Below, one piece after another: positions 1 to 13,693 of a stretch of DNA of 64,000 bases. The stretch is taken from assembly GCF_954871325.1 (NCBI RefSeq), contig NC_088776.1, positions 24,910,508 through 24,974,507 of the forward strand. The letters run 5' to 3'. The translations under genes and the position numbers were made by a program. Each line of letters starts with the position of its first letter. Within the stretch, counting starts at the first letter, position 1. Under the pieces are notes generated by a model. That model worked only from the letters and a program-made list of their open reading frames with translations. It was not told where the DNA came from and did not search any database. The DNA is from Gordionus sp. m RMFG-2023. Lineage: Eukaryota; Nematomorpha; Gordioida; Chordodea; Parachordodidae.

Positions 1-449
1 AAAGAGAACTTCTTCACCATCGATAAACAATCTTCCTTACCAACAACAGTATATTCTATTTTATAATTTCAATTTACACGTTTTATTTCAGGTTATTTAC
101 GGCAAACTACGAACAAGGAAATCACAACATCATCTTCAAAAACGAAACCACCTTGAGCAAAGAAAAGAGAACTTCTTCACCATCGCTACCAACAACAGTA
201 AATTCTATTTTATAATTTCAATTTACACGTTTTTTTTCAGGTTATTTACGGCAAACTACGAGCAAGGAAATTACAACAACATCTTCAAAAATGAAACCAA
301 CTTGAGCAAAGAAAAAAGAACTTCTTCACCATCGCTAAACCATCTTCCTCACCAACAACAGTATATTCTATTTAATTTCAATTTACACGTTTTATTTCAG
401 GTTATTTACGGCAAACTACGAACAAGGAAATCACAACATCATCTTCAAA

Positions 450-3400
450 AACGAAACTACCTTGAGCAAAGAAAAGAGAACTTCTTCACCATCGCTACCA
501 ACAACAGTAAATTCTATTTTATAATTTCAATTTACACGTTTTTTTTCAGGTTATTTACGGCTAACTACGAGCAAGGAAATTACAACATCATCTTCAAAAA
601 CGAAACCAACTTGAGCAAAGAAAAAAGAACTTCTTCACCATCGCTAAACCATCTTCCTCACCAACAATAGTATATTCTATTTAATTTCAATTTACACGTT
701 TTATTTCCTGTTATTTACGGCAAACTACGAGCAAGGAAATCACAACATCATTTTCAAAAACGAAACCACCTTGAGCAAAGAAAAGAGAACTTCTTCACCA
801 TCGCTAAACCATCTTCCTCACCAACAACAGTATATTCTATTTAATTTCAATTTACATGTTTTATTTCAGGTTATTTACGGCAAACTACGAGCAAGGAAAT
901 CACAACATCATCTTCAAAAACGAAACCACCTTGAGCAAAGAAAAGAGAACTTCTTCACCATCGCTAAACCATCTTCCTCACCAACAACAGTATATTCTAT
1001 TTTATAATTTCAATTTACACGTTTTATTTCAGGTTATTTACGGCAAACTACGAACAAGGAAATCACAACATCATCTTCAAAAACGAAACCACCTTGAGTA
1101 AAGAAAAGAGAACTTCTTCACCATCGATAAACAATCTTCCTCACCAACAACAGTATATTCTATTTTATAATTTCAATTTACACGTTTTATTTCAGGTTAT
1201 TTACGGCAAACTACGAACAAGGAAATCACAACATCATCTTCAAAAACGAAACCACCTTGAGCAAAGAAAAGAGAACTTCTTCACCATCGCTACCAACAAC
1301 AGTAAATTCTATTTTATAATTTCAATTTACACGTTTTTTTTCAGGTTATTTACGGCAAACTACGAGCAAGGAAATTACAACAACATCTTCAAAAATGAAA
1401 CCAACTTGAGCAAAGAAAAAAGAACTTCTTCACCATCGCTAAACCATCTTCCTCACCAACAACAGTATATTCTATTTAATTTCAATTTACACGTTTTATT
1501 TCAGGTTATTTACGGCAAACTACGAACAAGGAAATCACAACATCATCTTCAAAAACGAAACCACCTTGAGCAAAGAAAAGAGAACTTCTTCACCATCGCT
1601 ACCAACAACAGTAAATTATATTTTATAATTTCAATTTACACGTTTTTTTTCAGGTTATTTACGGCTAACTACGAGCAAGGAAATTACAACATCATCTTCA
1701 AAAACGAAACCAACTTGAGCAAAGAAAAAAGAACTTCTTCACCATCGCTAAACCATCTTCCTCACCAACAACAGTATATTCTATTTAATTTCAATTTACA
1801 CGTTTTATTTCAGGTTATTTACGGCAAACTACGAGCAAGGAAATCACAACATCATTTTCAAAAACGAAACCACCTTGAGCAAAGAAAAGAGAACTTCTTC
1901 ACCATCGCTAAACCATCTTCCTCACCAACAACAGTATATTCTATTTAATTTCAATTTACACATTTTATTTCAGGTTATTTACGGCAAACTACGAACAAGG
2001 AAATCACAACATCTTCTTCAAAAACGAAACCACCTTGAGCAAAGAAAAGAGAACTTCTTCACCATCGCTACCAACAACAGTAAATTATATTTTATAATTT
2101 CAATTTACACGTTTTTTTTCAGGTTATTTACGGCTAACTACGAGCAAGGAAATTACAACAACATCTTCAAAAATGAAACCAACTTGAGCAAAGAAAAAAG
2201 AACTTCTTCACCATCGCTAAACCATCTTCCTCACCAACAACAGTATATTCTATTTAATTTCAATTTACACGTTTTATTTCAGGTTATTTACGGCAAACTA
2301 CGAACAAGGAAATCACAACATCATCTTCAAAAACGAAACCACCTTGAGCAAAGAAAAGAGAACTTCTTCACCATCGCTACCAACAACAGTAAATTATATT
2401 TTATAATTTCAATTTACACGTTTTTTTTCAGGTTATTTACGGCAAACTACGAGCAAGGAAATTACAACAACATCTTCAAAAATGAAACCAACTTGAGCAA
2501 AGAAAAAAGAACTTCTTCACCATCGCTAAACCATCTTCCTCACCAACAACAGTATATTCTATTTAATTTCAATTTACACGTTTTATTTCAGGTTATTTAC
2601 GGCAAACTACGAACAAGGAAATCACAACATCATCTTCAAAAACGAAACCACCTTGAGCAAAGAAAAGAGAACTTCTTCACCATCGCTACCAACAACAGTA
2701 AATTATATTTTATAATTTCAATTTACACGTTTTTTTTCAGGTTATTTACGGCTAACTATTAGCAAGGAAATTACAACATCATCTTCAAAAACGAAACCAA
2801 CTTGAGCAAAGAAAAAAGAACTTCTTCACCATCGCTAAACCATCTTCCTCACCAACAACAGTATATTCTATTTAATTTCAATTTACACGTTTTATTTCAG
2901 GTTATTTACGGCAAACTACGAACAAGGAAATCACAACATCATCTTCAAAAACGAAACCACCTTGAGCAAAGAAAAGAGAACTTCTTCACCATCGCTACCA
3001 ACAACAGTAAATTATATTTTATAATTTCAATTTACACGTTTTATTTCAGGTTATTTACGGCTAACTACGAGCAAGGAAATTACAACATCATCTTCAAAAA
3101 CGAAACCAACTTGAGCAAAGAAAAAAGAACTTCTTCACCATCGCTAAACCATCTTCCTCACCAACAACAGTATATTCTATTTAATTTCAATTTACACGTT
3201 TTATTTCAGGTTATTTACGGCAAACTACGAGCAAGGAAATCACAACATCATTTTCAAAAACGAAACCACCTTGAGCAAAGAAAAGAGAACTTCTTCACCA
3301 TCGCTAAACCATCTTCCTCACCAACAACAGTATATTCTATTTAATTTCAATTTACACATTTTATTTCAGGTTATTTACGGCAAACTACGAGCAAGGAAAT

Positions 3401-6400
3401 CACAACATCATCTTCAAAAACGAAACCACCTTGAGCAAAGAAAAGAGAACTTCTTCACCATCGCTAAACCATCTTCCTCACCAACAACAGTATATTCTAT
3501 TTTATAATTTCAATTTACACGTTTTATTTCAGGTTATTTACGGCAAACTACGAACAAGGAAATCACAACATCATCTTCAAAAACGAAACCACCTTGAGCA
3601 AAGAAAAGAGAACTTCTTCACCATCGCTACCAACAACAGTAAATTCTATTTTATAATTTCAATTTACACGTTTTTTTTTCAGGTTATTTACGGCAAACTA
3701 CGAGCAAGGAAATTACAACAACATCTTTAAAAATGAAACCAACTTGAGCAAAGAAAAAAGAACTTCTTCACCATCGCTAAACCATCTTCCTCACCAACAA
3801 CAGTATATTCTATTTAATTTCAATTTACACGTTTTATTTCAGGTTATTTACAGCAAACTACGAACAAGGAAATCACAACATCATCTTCAAAAACGAAACC
3901 ACCTTGAGTAAAGAAAAGAGAACTTCTTCACCATCGATAAACAATCTTCCTTACCAACAACAGTATATTCTATTTTATAATTTCAATTTACACGTTTTAT
4001 TTCAGGTTATTTACGGCAAACTACGAACAAGGAAATCACAACATCATCTTCAAAAACGAAACCACCTTGAGCAAAGAAAAGAGAACTTCTTCACCATCGC
4101 TACCAACAACAGTAAATTCTATTTTATAATTTCAATTTACACGTTTTTTTTCAGGTTATTTACGGCAAACTACGAGCAAGGAAATTACAACAACATCTTC
4201 AAAAATGAAACCAACTTGAGCAAAGAAAAAAGAACTTCTTCACCATCGCTAAACCATCTTCCTCACCAACAACAGTATATTCTATTTAATTTCAATTTAC
4301 ACGTTTTATTTCAGGTTATTTACGGCAAACTACGAACAAGGAAATCACAACATCATCTTCAAAAACGAAACTACCTTGAGCAAAGAAAAGAGAACTTCTT
4401 CACCATCGCTACCAACAACAGTAAATTCTATTTTATAATTTCAATTTACACGTTTTTTTTCAGGTTATTTACGGCTAACTACGAGCAAGGAAATTACAAC
4501 ATCATCTTCAAAAACGAAACCAACTTGAGCAAAGAAAAAAGAACTTCTTCACCATCGCTAAACCATCTTCCTCACCAACAATAGTATATTCTATTTAATT
4601 TCAATTTACACGTTTTATTTCCTGTTATTTACGGCAAACTACGAGCAAGGAAATCACAACATCATTTTCAAAAACGAAACCACCTTGAGCAAAGAAAAGA
4701 GAACTTCTTCACCATCGCTAAACCATCTTCCTCACCAACAACAGTATATTCTATTTAATTTCAATTTACATGTTTTATTTCAGGTTATTTACGGCAAACT
4801 ACGAGCAAGGAAATCACAACATCATCTTCAAAAACGAAACCACCTTGAGCAAAGAAAAGAGAACTTCTTCACCATCGCTAAACCATCTTCCTCACCAACA
4901 ACAGTATATTCTATTTTATAATTTCAATTTACACGTTTTATTTCAGGTTATTTACGGCAAACTACGAACAAGGAAATCACAACATCATCTTCAAAAACGA
5001 AACCACCTTGAGTAAAGAAAAGAGAACTTCTTCACCATCGATAAACAATCTTCCTCACCAACAACAGTATATTCTATTTTATAATTTCAATTTACACGTT
5101 TTATTTCAGGTTATTTACGGCAAACTACGAACAAGGAAATCACAACATCATCTTCAAAAACGAAACCACCTTGAGCAAAGAAAAGAGAACTTCTTCACCA
5201 TCGCTACCAACAACAGTAAATTCTATTTTATAATTTCAATTTACACGTTTTTTTTCAGGTTATTTACGGCAAACTACGAGCAAGGAAATTACAACAACAT
5301 CTTCAAAAATGAAACCAACTTGAGCAAAGAAAAAAGAACTTCTTCACCATCGCTAAACCATCTTCCTCACCAACAACAGTATATTCTATTTAATTTCAAT
5401 TTACACGTTTTATTTCAGGTTATTTACGGCAAACTACGAACAAGGAAATCACAACATCATCTTCAAAAACGAAACCACCTTGAGCAAAGAAAAGAGAACT
5501 TCTTCACCATCGCTACCAACAACAGTAAATTATATTTTATAATTTCAATTTACACGTTTTTTTTCAGGTTATTTACGGCTAACTACGAGCAAGGAAATTA
5601 CAACATCATCTTCAAAAACGAAACCAACTTGAGCAAAGAAAAAAGAACTTCTTCACCATCGCTAAACCATCTTCCTCACCAACAACAGTATATTCTATTT
5701 AATTTCAATTTACACGTTTTATTTCAGGTTATTTACGGCAAACTACGAGCAAGGAAATCACAACATCATTTTCAAAAACGAAACCACCTTGAGCAAAGAA
5801 AAGAGAACTTCTTCACCATCGCTAAACCATCTTCCTCACCAACAACAGTATATTCTATTTAATTTCAATTTACACATTTTATTTCAGGTTATTTACGGCA
5901 AACTACGAACAAGGAAATCACAACATCATCTTCAAAAACGAAACCACCTTGAGCAAAGAAAAGAGAACTTCTTCACCATCGCTACCAACAACAGTAAATT
6001 ATATTTTATAATTTCAATTTACACGTTTTTTTTCAGGTTATTTACGGCTAACTACGAGCAAGGAAATTACAACAACATCTTCAAAAATGAAACCAACTTG
6101 AGCAAAGAAAAAAGAACTTCTTCACCATCGCTAAACCATCTTCCTCACCAACAACAGTATATTCTATTTAATTTCAATTTACACGTTTTATTTCAGGTTA
6201 TTTACGGCAAACTACGAACAAGGAAATCACAACATCATCTTCAAAAACGAAACCACCTTGAGCAAAGAAAAGAGAACTTCTTCACCATCGCTACCAACAA
6301 CAGTAAATTATATTTTATAATTTCAATTTACACGTTTTTTTTCAGGTTATTTACGGCAAACTACGAGCAAGGAAATTACAACAACATCTTCAAAAATGAA

Positions 6401-9400
6401 ACCAACTTGAGCAAAGAAAAAAGAACTTCTTCACCATCGCTAAACCATCTTCCTCACCAACAACAGTATATTCTATTTAATTTCAATTTACACGTTTTAT
6501 TTCAGGTTATTTACGGCAAACTACGAACAAGGAAATCACAACATCATCTTCAAAAACGAAACCACCTTGAGCAAAGAAAAGAGAACTTCTTCACCATCGC
6601 TACCAACAACAGTAAATTATATTTTATAATTTCAATTTACACGTTTTTTTTCAGGTTATTTACGGCTAACTACGAGCAAGGAAATTACAACATCATCTTC
6701 AAAAACGAAACCAACTTGAGCAAAGAAAAAAGAACTTCTTCACCATCGCTAAACCATCTTCCTCACCAACAACAGTATATTCTATTTAATTTCAATTTAC
6801 ACGTTTTATTTCAGGTTATTTACGGCAAACTACGAACAAGGAAATCACAACATCATCTTCAAAAACGAAACCACCTTGAGCAAAGAAAAGAGAACTTCTT
6901 CACCATCGCTACCAACAACAGTAAATTATATTTTATAATTTCAATTTACACGTTTTTTTTCAGGTTATTTACGGCTAACTACGAGCAAGGAAATTACAAC
7001 ATCATCTTCAAAAACGAAACCAACTTGAGCAAAGAAAAAAGAACTTCTTCACCATCGCTAAACCATCTTCCTCACCAACAACAGTATATTCTATTTAATT
7101 TCAATTTACACGTTTTATTTCAGGTTATTTACGGCAAACTACGAGCAAGGAAATCACAACATCATTTTCAAAAACGAAACCACCTTGAGCAAAGAAAAGA
7201 GAACTTCTTCACCATCGCTAAACCATCTTCCTCACCAACAACAGTATATTCTATTTAATTTCAATTTACACATTTTATTTCAGGTTATTTACGGCAAACT
7301 ACGAGCAAGGAAATCACAACATCATCTTCAAAAACGAAACCACCTTGAGCAAAGAAAAGAGAACTTCTTCACCATCGCTAAACCATCTTCCTCACCAACA
7401 ACAGTATATTCTATTTTATAATTTCAATTTACACGTTTTATTTCAGGTTATTTACGGCAAACTACGAACAAGGAAATCACAACATCATCTTCAAAAACGA
7501 AACCACCTTGAGCAAAGAAAAGAGAACTTCTTCACCATCGCTACCAACAACAGTAAATTCTATTTTATAATTTCAATTTACACGTTTTTTTTTCAGGTTA
7601 TTTACGGCAAACTACGAGCAAGGAAATTACAACAACATCTTTAAAAATGAAACCAACTTGAGCAAAGAAAAAAGAACTTCTTCACCATCGCTAAACCATC
7701 TTCCTCACCAACAACAGTATATTCTATTTAATTTCAATTTACACGTTTTATTTCAGGTTATTTACGGCAAACTACGAACAAGGAAATCACAACATCATCT
7801 TCAAAAACGAAACCACTTTGAGCAAAGAAAAGAGAACTTCTTCACCATCGCTACCAACAACAGTAAATTCTATTTTATAATTTCAATTTACACGTTTTTT
7901 TTCAGGTTATTTACGGCTAACTACGAGCAAGGAAATTACAACATCATCTTCAAAAACGAAACCAACTTGAGCAAAGAAAAAAGAACTTCTTCACCATCGC
8001 TAAACCATCTTCCTCACCAACAACAGTATATTCTATTTAATTTCAATTTACACGTTTTATTTCAGGTTATTTACGGCAAACTACGAGCAAGGAAATCACA
8101 ACATCATTTTCAAAAACGAAACCACCTTGAGCAAAGAAAAGAGAACTTCTTCACCATCGCTAAACCATCTTCCTCACCAACAACAGTATATTCTATTTAA
8201 TTTCAATTTACACATTTTATTTCAGGTTATTTACGGCAAACTACGAGCAAGGAAATCACAACATCATCTTCAAAAACGAAACCACCTTGAGCAAAGAAAA
8301 GAGAACTTCTTCACCATCGCTAAACCATCTTCCTCACCAACAACAGTATATTCTATTGTATAATTTCAATTTACACGTTTTATTTCAGGTTATTTACGGC
8401 AAACTACGAACAGGAAATCACAACATCATCTTCAAAAAAACCACCTTGAGCAAAGAAAAGAGAACTTCTTCACCATCGCTAAACCATCTTCCTCACCAAC
8501 AACAGTATATTCTATTTAATTTCAATTTACACAATTTATTTCAGGTTATTTACGGCAAACTACGAGCAAGGAAATTACAACATCATCTTCAAAAACGAAA
8601 CCAACTTGAGCAAAGAAAAGAGAACTTCTTCACCATCGCTAAACCATCTTCCTCACCAACAACAGTATATTCTATTTAATTTCAATTTACACGTTTTATT
8701 TCAGGTTATTTACGGCAAACTACGAGCAAGGAAATCACAACATCGTCTTCAAAAACGAAACCACCTTGAGCAAAGAAAAGAGAACTTCTTCACCATCGCT
8801 AAACCATCTTCCTCACCAACAACAGTATATTCTATTTTATAATTTCAATTTACACGTTTTATTTCAGGTTATTTACGGCAAACTACGAACAAGGAAATCA
8901 CAACATCATCTTCAAAAACGAAACCACCTTGAGTAAAGAAAAGAGAACTTCTTCACCATCGATAAACAATCTTCCTTACCAACAACAGTATATTCTATTT
9001 TATAATTTCAATTTACACGTTTTATTTCAGGTTATTTACGGCAAACTACGAACAAGGAAATCACAACATCATCTTCAAAAACGAAACCACCTTGAGCAAA
9101 GAAAAGAGAACTTCTTCACCATCGCTACCAACAACAGTAAATTCTATTTTATAATTTCAATTTACACGTTTTTTTTCAGGTTATTTACGGCAAACTACGA
9201 GCAAGGAAATTACAACAACATCTTCAAAAATGAAACCAACTTGAGCAAAGAAAAAAGAACTTCTTCACCATCGCTAAACCATCTTCCTCACCAACAACAG
9301 TATATTCTATTTAATTTCAATTTACACGTTTTATTTCAGGTTATTTACGGCAAACTACGAACAAGGAAATCACTACATCATCTTCAAAAACGAAACCACC

Positions 9401-10450
9401 TTGAGCAAAGAAAAGAGAACTTCTTCACCATCGCTACCAACAACAGTAAATTCTATTTTATAATTTCAATTTACACGTTTTTTTTCAGATTATTTACGGC
9501 TAACTACGAGCAAGGAAATTACAACATCATCTTCAAAAACGAAACCAACTTGAGCAAAGAAAAAAGAACTTCTTCACCATCGCTAAACCATCTTCCTCAC
9601 CAACAACAGTATATTCTATTTAATTTCAATTTACACGTTTTATTTCAGGTTATTTAGAGCAAACTACGAGCAAGGAAATCACAACATCATTTTCAAAAAC
9701 GAAACCACCTTGAAGAAAAGAGAACTTCTTCACCATCGCTAAACCATCTTCCTCACCAACAACAGTATATTCTATTTAATTTCAATTTACATGTTTTATT
9801 TCAGGTTATTTACGGCAAACTACGAGCAAGGAAATCACAACATCATCTTCAAAAACGAAACCACCTTGAGCAAAGAAAAGAGAACTTCTTCACCATCGCT
9901 AAACCATCTTCCTCACCAACAACAGTATATTCTATTTTATAATTTCAATTTACACGTTTTATTTCAGGTTATTTACGGCAAACTACGAACAAGGAAATCA
10001 CAACATCATCTTCAAAAACGAAACCACCTTGAGTAAAGAAAAGAGAACTTCTTCACCATCGATAAACAATCTTCCTCACCAACAACAGTATATTCTATTT
10101 TATAATTTCTTTACACGTTTTATTTCAGGTTATTTACGGCAAACTACGAACAAGGAAATCACAACATCATCTTCAAAAACGAAACCACCTTGAGCAAAGA
10201 AAAGAGAACTTCTTCACCATCGCTACCAACAACAGTAAATTCTATTTCATAATTTCAATTTACACGTTTTTTTTCAGGTTATTTACGGCAAACTACGAGC
10301 AAGGAAATTACAACAACATCTTCAAAAATGAAACCAACTTGAGCAAAGAAAAAAGAACTTCTTCACCATCGCTAAACCATCTTCCTCACCAACAACAGTA
10401 TATTCTATTTAATTTCAATTTACACGTTTTATTTCAGGTTATTTACGGCA
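450..10450 (+). repeat. Ten-kilobase block of the array, copy 1
   Basis: Rare unit variants in this stretch recur in the same order about 24,574 bases downstream. Examples are the GAAACTACC variant (451 and 25025), the damaged-acceptor unit near 706 and 25279, the TATTAG variant (2757 and 27331), and the GAACAGG deletion (8409 and 32983). The offset becomes 24,577 after a three-base difference near 8670/33241. The shared order of private variants shows a segmental duplication inside the satellite rather than independent unit turnover. Edges are approximate. Confidence 0.85.
3210..3369 (+). repeat. Representative unit: 120-base exon-like part plus 40-base intron-like part
   Basis: In this unit the exon-like part is 3210-3329 and the intron-like part 3330-3369. 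The latter starts GTATATTC, contains TTTCAATTTAC as a possible branch region, and ends TTTTATTTCAG, all normal for a very short animal intron. The exon-like part is exactly 120 bases, so joining successive long units keeps one frame (phase 2 at both ends). That frame reads LFTANYEQGN, then IIFKNET, then SKEKRTSSPSLNHLPHQQ: 40 codons with no cysteine and one N-glycosylation-type NET motif. Seen: the boundaries and open frame. Inferred: that the boundaries are used by a spliceosome. Confidence 0.5.
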
Positions 10451-13400
10451 AACTACGAACAAGGAAATCACTACATCATCTTCAAAAACGAAACCACCTT
10501 GAGCAAAGAAAAGAGAACTTCTTCACCATCGCTACCAACAACAGTAAATTCTATTTTATAATTTCAATTTACACGTTTTTTTTCAGGTTATTTACGGCTA
10601 ACTACGAGCAAGGAAATTACAACATCATCTTCAAAAACGAAACCAACTTGAGCAAAGAAAAAAGAACTTCTTCACCATCGCTAAACCATCTTCCTCACCA
10701 ACAACAGTATATTCTATTTAATTTCAATTTACACGTTTTTTTTCAGGTTATTTACGGCTAACTACGAGCAAGGAAATTACAACATCATCTTCAAAAACGA
10801 AACCAACTTGAGCAAAGAAAAAAGAACTTCTTCACCATCGCTAAACCATCTTCCTCACCAACAACAGTATATTCTATTTAATTTCAATTTACACGTTTTA
10901 TTTCAGGTTATTTAGAGCAAACTACGAGCAAGGAAATCACAACATCATTTTCAAAAACGAAACCACCTTGAAGAAAAGAGAACTTCTTCACCATCGCTAA
11001 ACCATCTTCCTCACCAACAACAGTATATTCTATTTAATTTCAATTTACATGTTTTATTTCAGGTTATTTACGGCAAACTACGAGCAAGGAAATCACAACA
11101 TCATCTTCAAAAACGAAACCACCTTGAGCAAAGAAAAGAGAACTTCTTCACCATCGCTAAACCATCTTCCTCACCAACAACAGTATATTCTATTTTATAA
11201 TTTCAATTTACACGTTTTATTTCAGGTTATTTACGGCAAACTACGAACAAGGAAATCACAACATCATCTTCAAAAAAACCACCTTGAGCAAAGAAAAGAG
11301 AACTTCTTCACCATCGCTAAACCATCTTCCTCACCAACAACAGTATATTCTATTTAATTTCAATTTACACATTTTATTTCAGGTTATTTACGGCAAACTA
11401 CGAGCAAGGAAATTACAACATCATCTTCAAAAACGAAACCAACTTGAGCAAAGAAAAGAGAACTTCTTCACCATCGCTAAACCATCTTCCTCACCAACAA
11501 CAGTATATTCTATTTAATTTCAATTTACACGTTTTATTTCAGGTTATTTACGGCAAACTACGAACAAGGAAATCACAACATCATCTTCAAAAACGAAACC
11601 ACCTTGAGCAAAGAAAAGAGAACTTCTTCACCATCGCTACCAACAACAGTAAATTCTATTTTATAATTTCAATTTACACGTTTTTTTTCAGGTTATTTAC
11701 GGCAAACTACGAGCAAGGAAATTACAACAACATCTTCAAAAACGAAACCACCTTGAGTAAAGAAAAGAGAACTTCTTCACCATCGCTAAACCATCTTCCT
11801 CACCAACAACAGTATATTCTATTTTATAATTTCAATTTACACGTTTTATTTCAGGTTATTTACAGCAAACTACGAACAAGGAAATCACAACATCATCTTC
11901 AAAAACGAAACCACCTTGAGTAAAGAAAAGAGAACTTCTTCACCATCGATAAACAATCTTCCTTACCAACAACAGTATATTCTATTTTATAATTTCAATT
12001 TACACGTTTTATTTCAGGTTATTTACGGCAAACTACGAACAAGGAAATCACAACATCATCTTCAAAAACGAAACCACCTTGAGCAAAGAAAAGAGAACTT
12101 CTTCACCATCGCTACCAACAACAGTAAATTCTATTTTATAATTTCAATTTACACGTTTTTTTTCAGGTTATTTACAGCAAACTACGAACAAGGAAATCAC
12201 AACATCATCTTCAAAAACGAAACCACCTTGAGTAAAGAAAAGAGAACTTCTTCACCATCGATAAACAATCTTCCTTACCAACAACAGTATATTCTATTTT
12301 ATAATTTAAATTTACACGTTTTTTTTCAGGTTATTTACGGCAAACTACGAACAAGGAAATCACAACATAATCTTCAAAAACGAAACCACCTTGAGCAAAG
12401 AAAAGAGCGAAACCACCTTGAGCAAAGAAAAGAGAACTTCTTCACCATCGCTAAACCATCTTCCTCACCAACAACAGTATATTCTAATTTATAATTTCAA
12501 TTTACACGTTTTATTTCAGGTTATTTACGGCAAACTACGAACAAGGAAATCACAACATCATCTTCAAAATCAAAACCACCTTGAGCAAAGAAAAGAGAAC
12601 TTCTTCACCATCGCTACCAACAACAGTAAATTCTATTTTATAATTTCAATTTACACGTTTTTTTTCAGGTTATTTACGGCAAACTACGAGCAAGGAAATT
12701 ACAACATCATCTTCAAAAACGAAACCAACTTGAGCAAAGAAAAGAGAACTTCTTCACCATCGCTAAACCATCTTCCTCACCAACAACAGTATATTCTATT
12801 TAATTTCAATTTACATGTTTTATTTCAGGTTATTTACGGCAAACTACGAGCAAGGAAATCACAACATCATCTTCAAAAACGAAACCACCTTGAGCAAAGA
12901 AAAGAGAACTTCTTCACCATCGCTAAACCATCTTCCTCACCAACAACAGTATATTCTATTTTATAATTTCAATTTACACGTTTTATTTCAGGTTATTTAG
13001 GCAAACTACGAACAAGGAAATCACAACATCATCTTCAAAAACGAAACCACCTTGAGTAAAGAAAAGAGAACTTCTTCACCATCGCTAAACCATCTTCCTC
13101 ACCAACAACAGTATATTCTATTTTATAATTTCAATTTACACGTTTTATTTCAGGTTATTTACGGCAAACTACGAACAAGGAAATCACAACATCATCTTCA
13201 AAAAAACCACCTTGAGCAAAGAAAAGAGAACTTCTTCACCATCGCTAAACCATCTTCCTCACCAAATTCTATTTAATTTCAATTTACACATTTTATTTCA
13301 GGTTATTTACGGCAAACTACGAGCAAGGAAATTACAACATCATCTTCAAAAACGAAACCAACTTGAGCAAAGAAAAGAGAACTTCTTCACCATCGCTAAA

Positions 13401-13693
13401 CCATCTTCCTCACCAACAACAGTATATTCTATTTAATTTCAATTTACATGTTTTATTTCAGGTTATTTACGGCAAACTACGAGCAAGGAAATCACAACAT
13501 CATCTTCAAAAACGAAACCACCTTGAGCAAAGAAAAGAGAACTTCTTCACCATCGCTAAACCATCTTCCTCACCAACAACAGTATATTCTATTTTATAAT
13601 TTCAATTTACACGTTTTATTTCAGGTTATTTACGGCAAACTACGAACAAGGAAATCACAACATCATCTTCAAAAACGAAACCACCTTGAGTAA
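9791..13693 (+). repeat. Array block duplicated in tandem, copy 1
   Basis: This block recurs about 3.66 kb downstream (9791 matches 13448, 11916 matches 15573). After 12,400 the offset rises to 3,779 because this copy lacks 122 bases that the other copy has. Shared oddities include GTTATTTAGAGC with TTGAAGAAAAG (near 10911 and 14568), an ATTTCTTTACACG deletion, and the one-base loss in GTTATTTAGGC (12996 and 16775). Edges are approximate. Confidence 0.8.
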
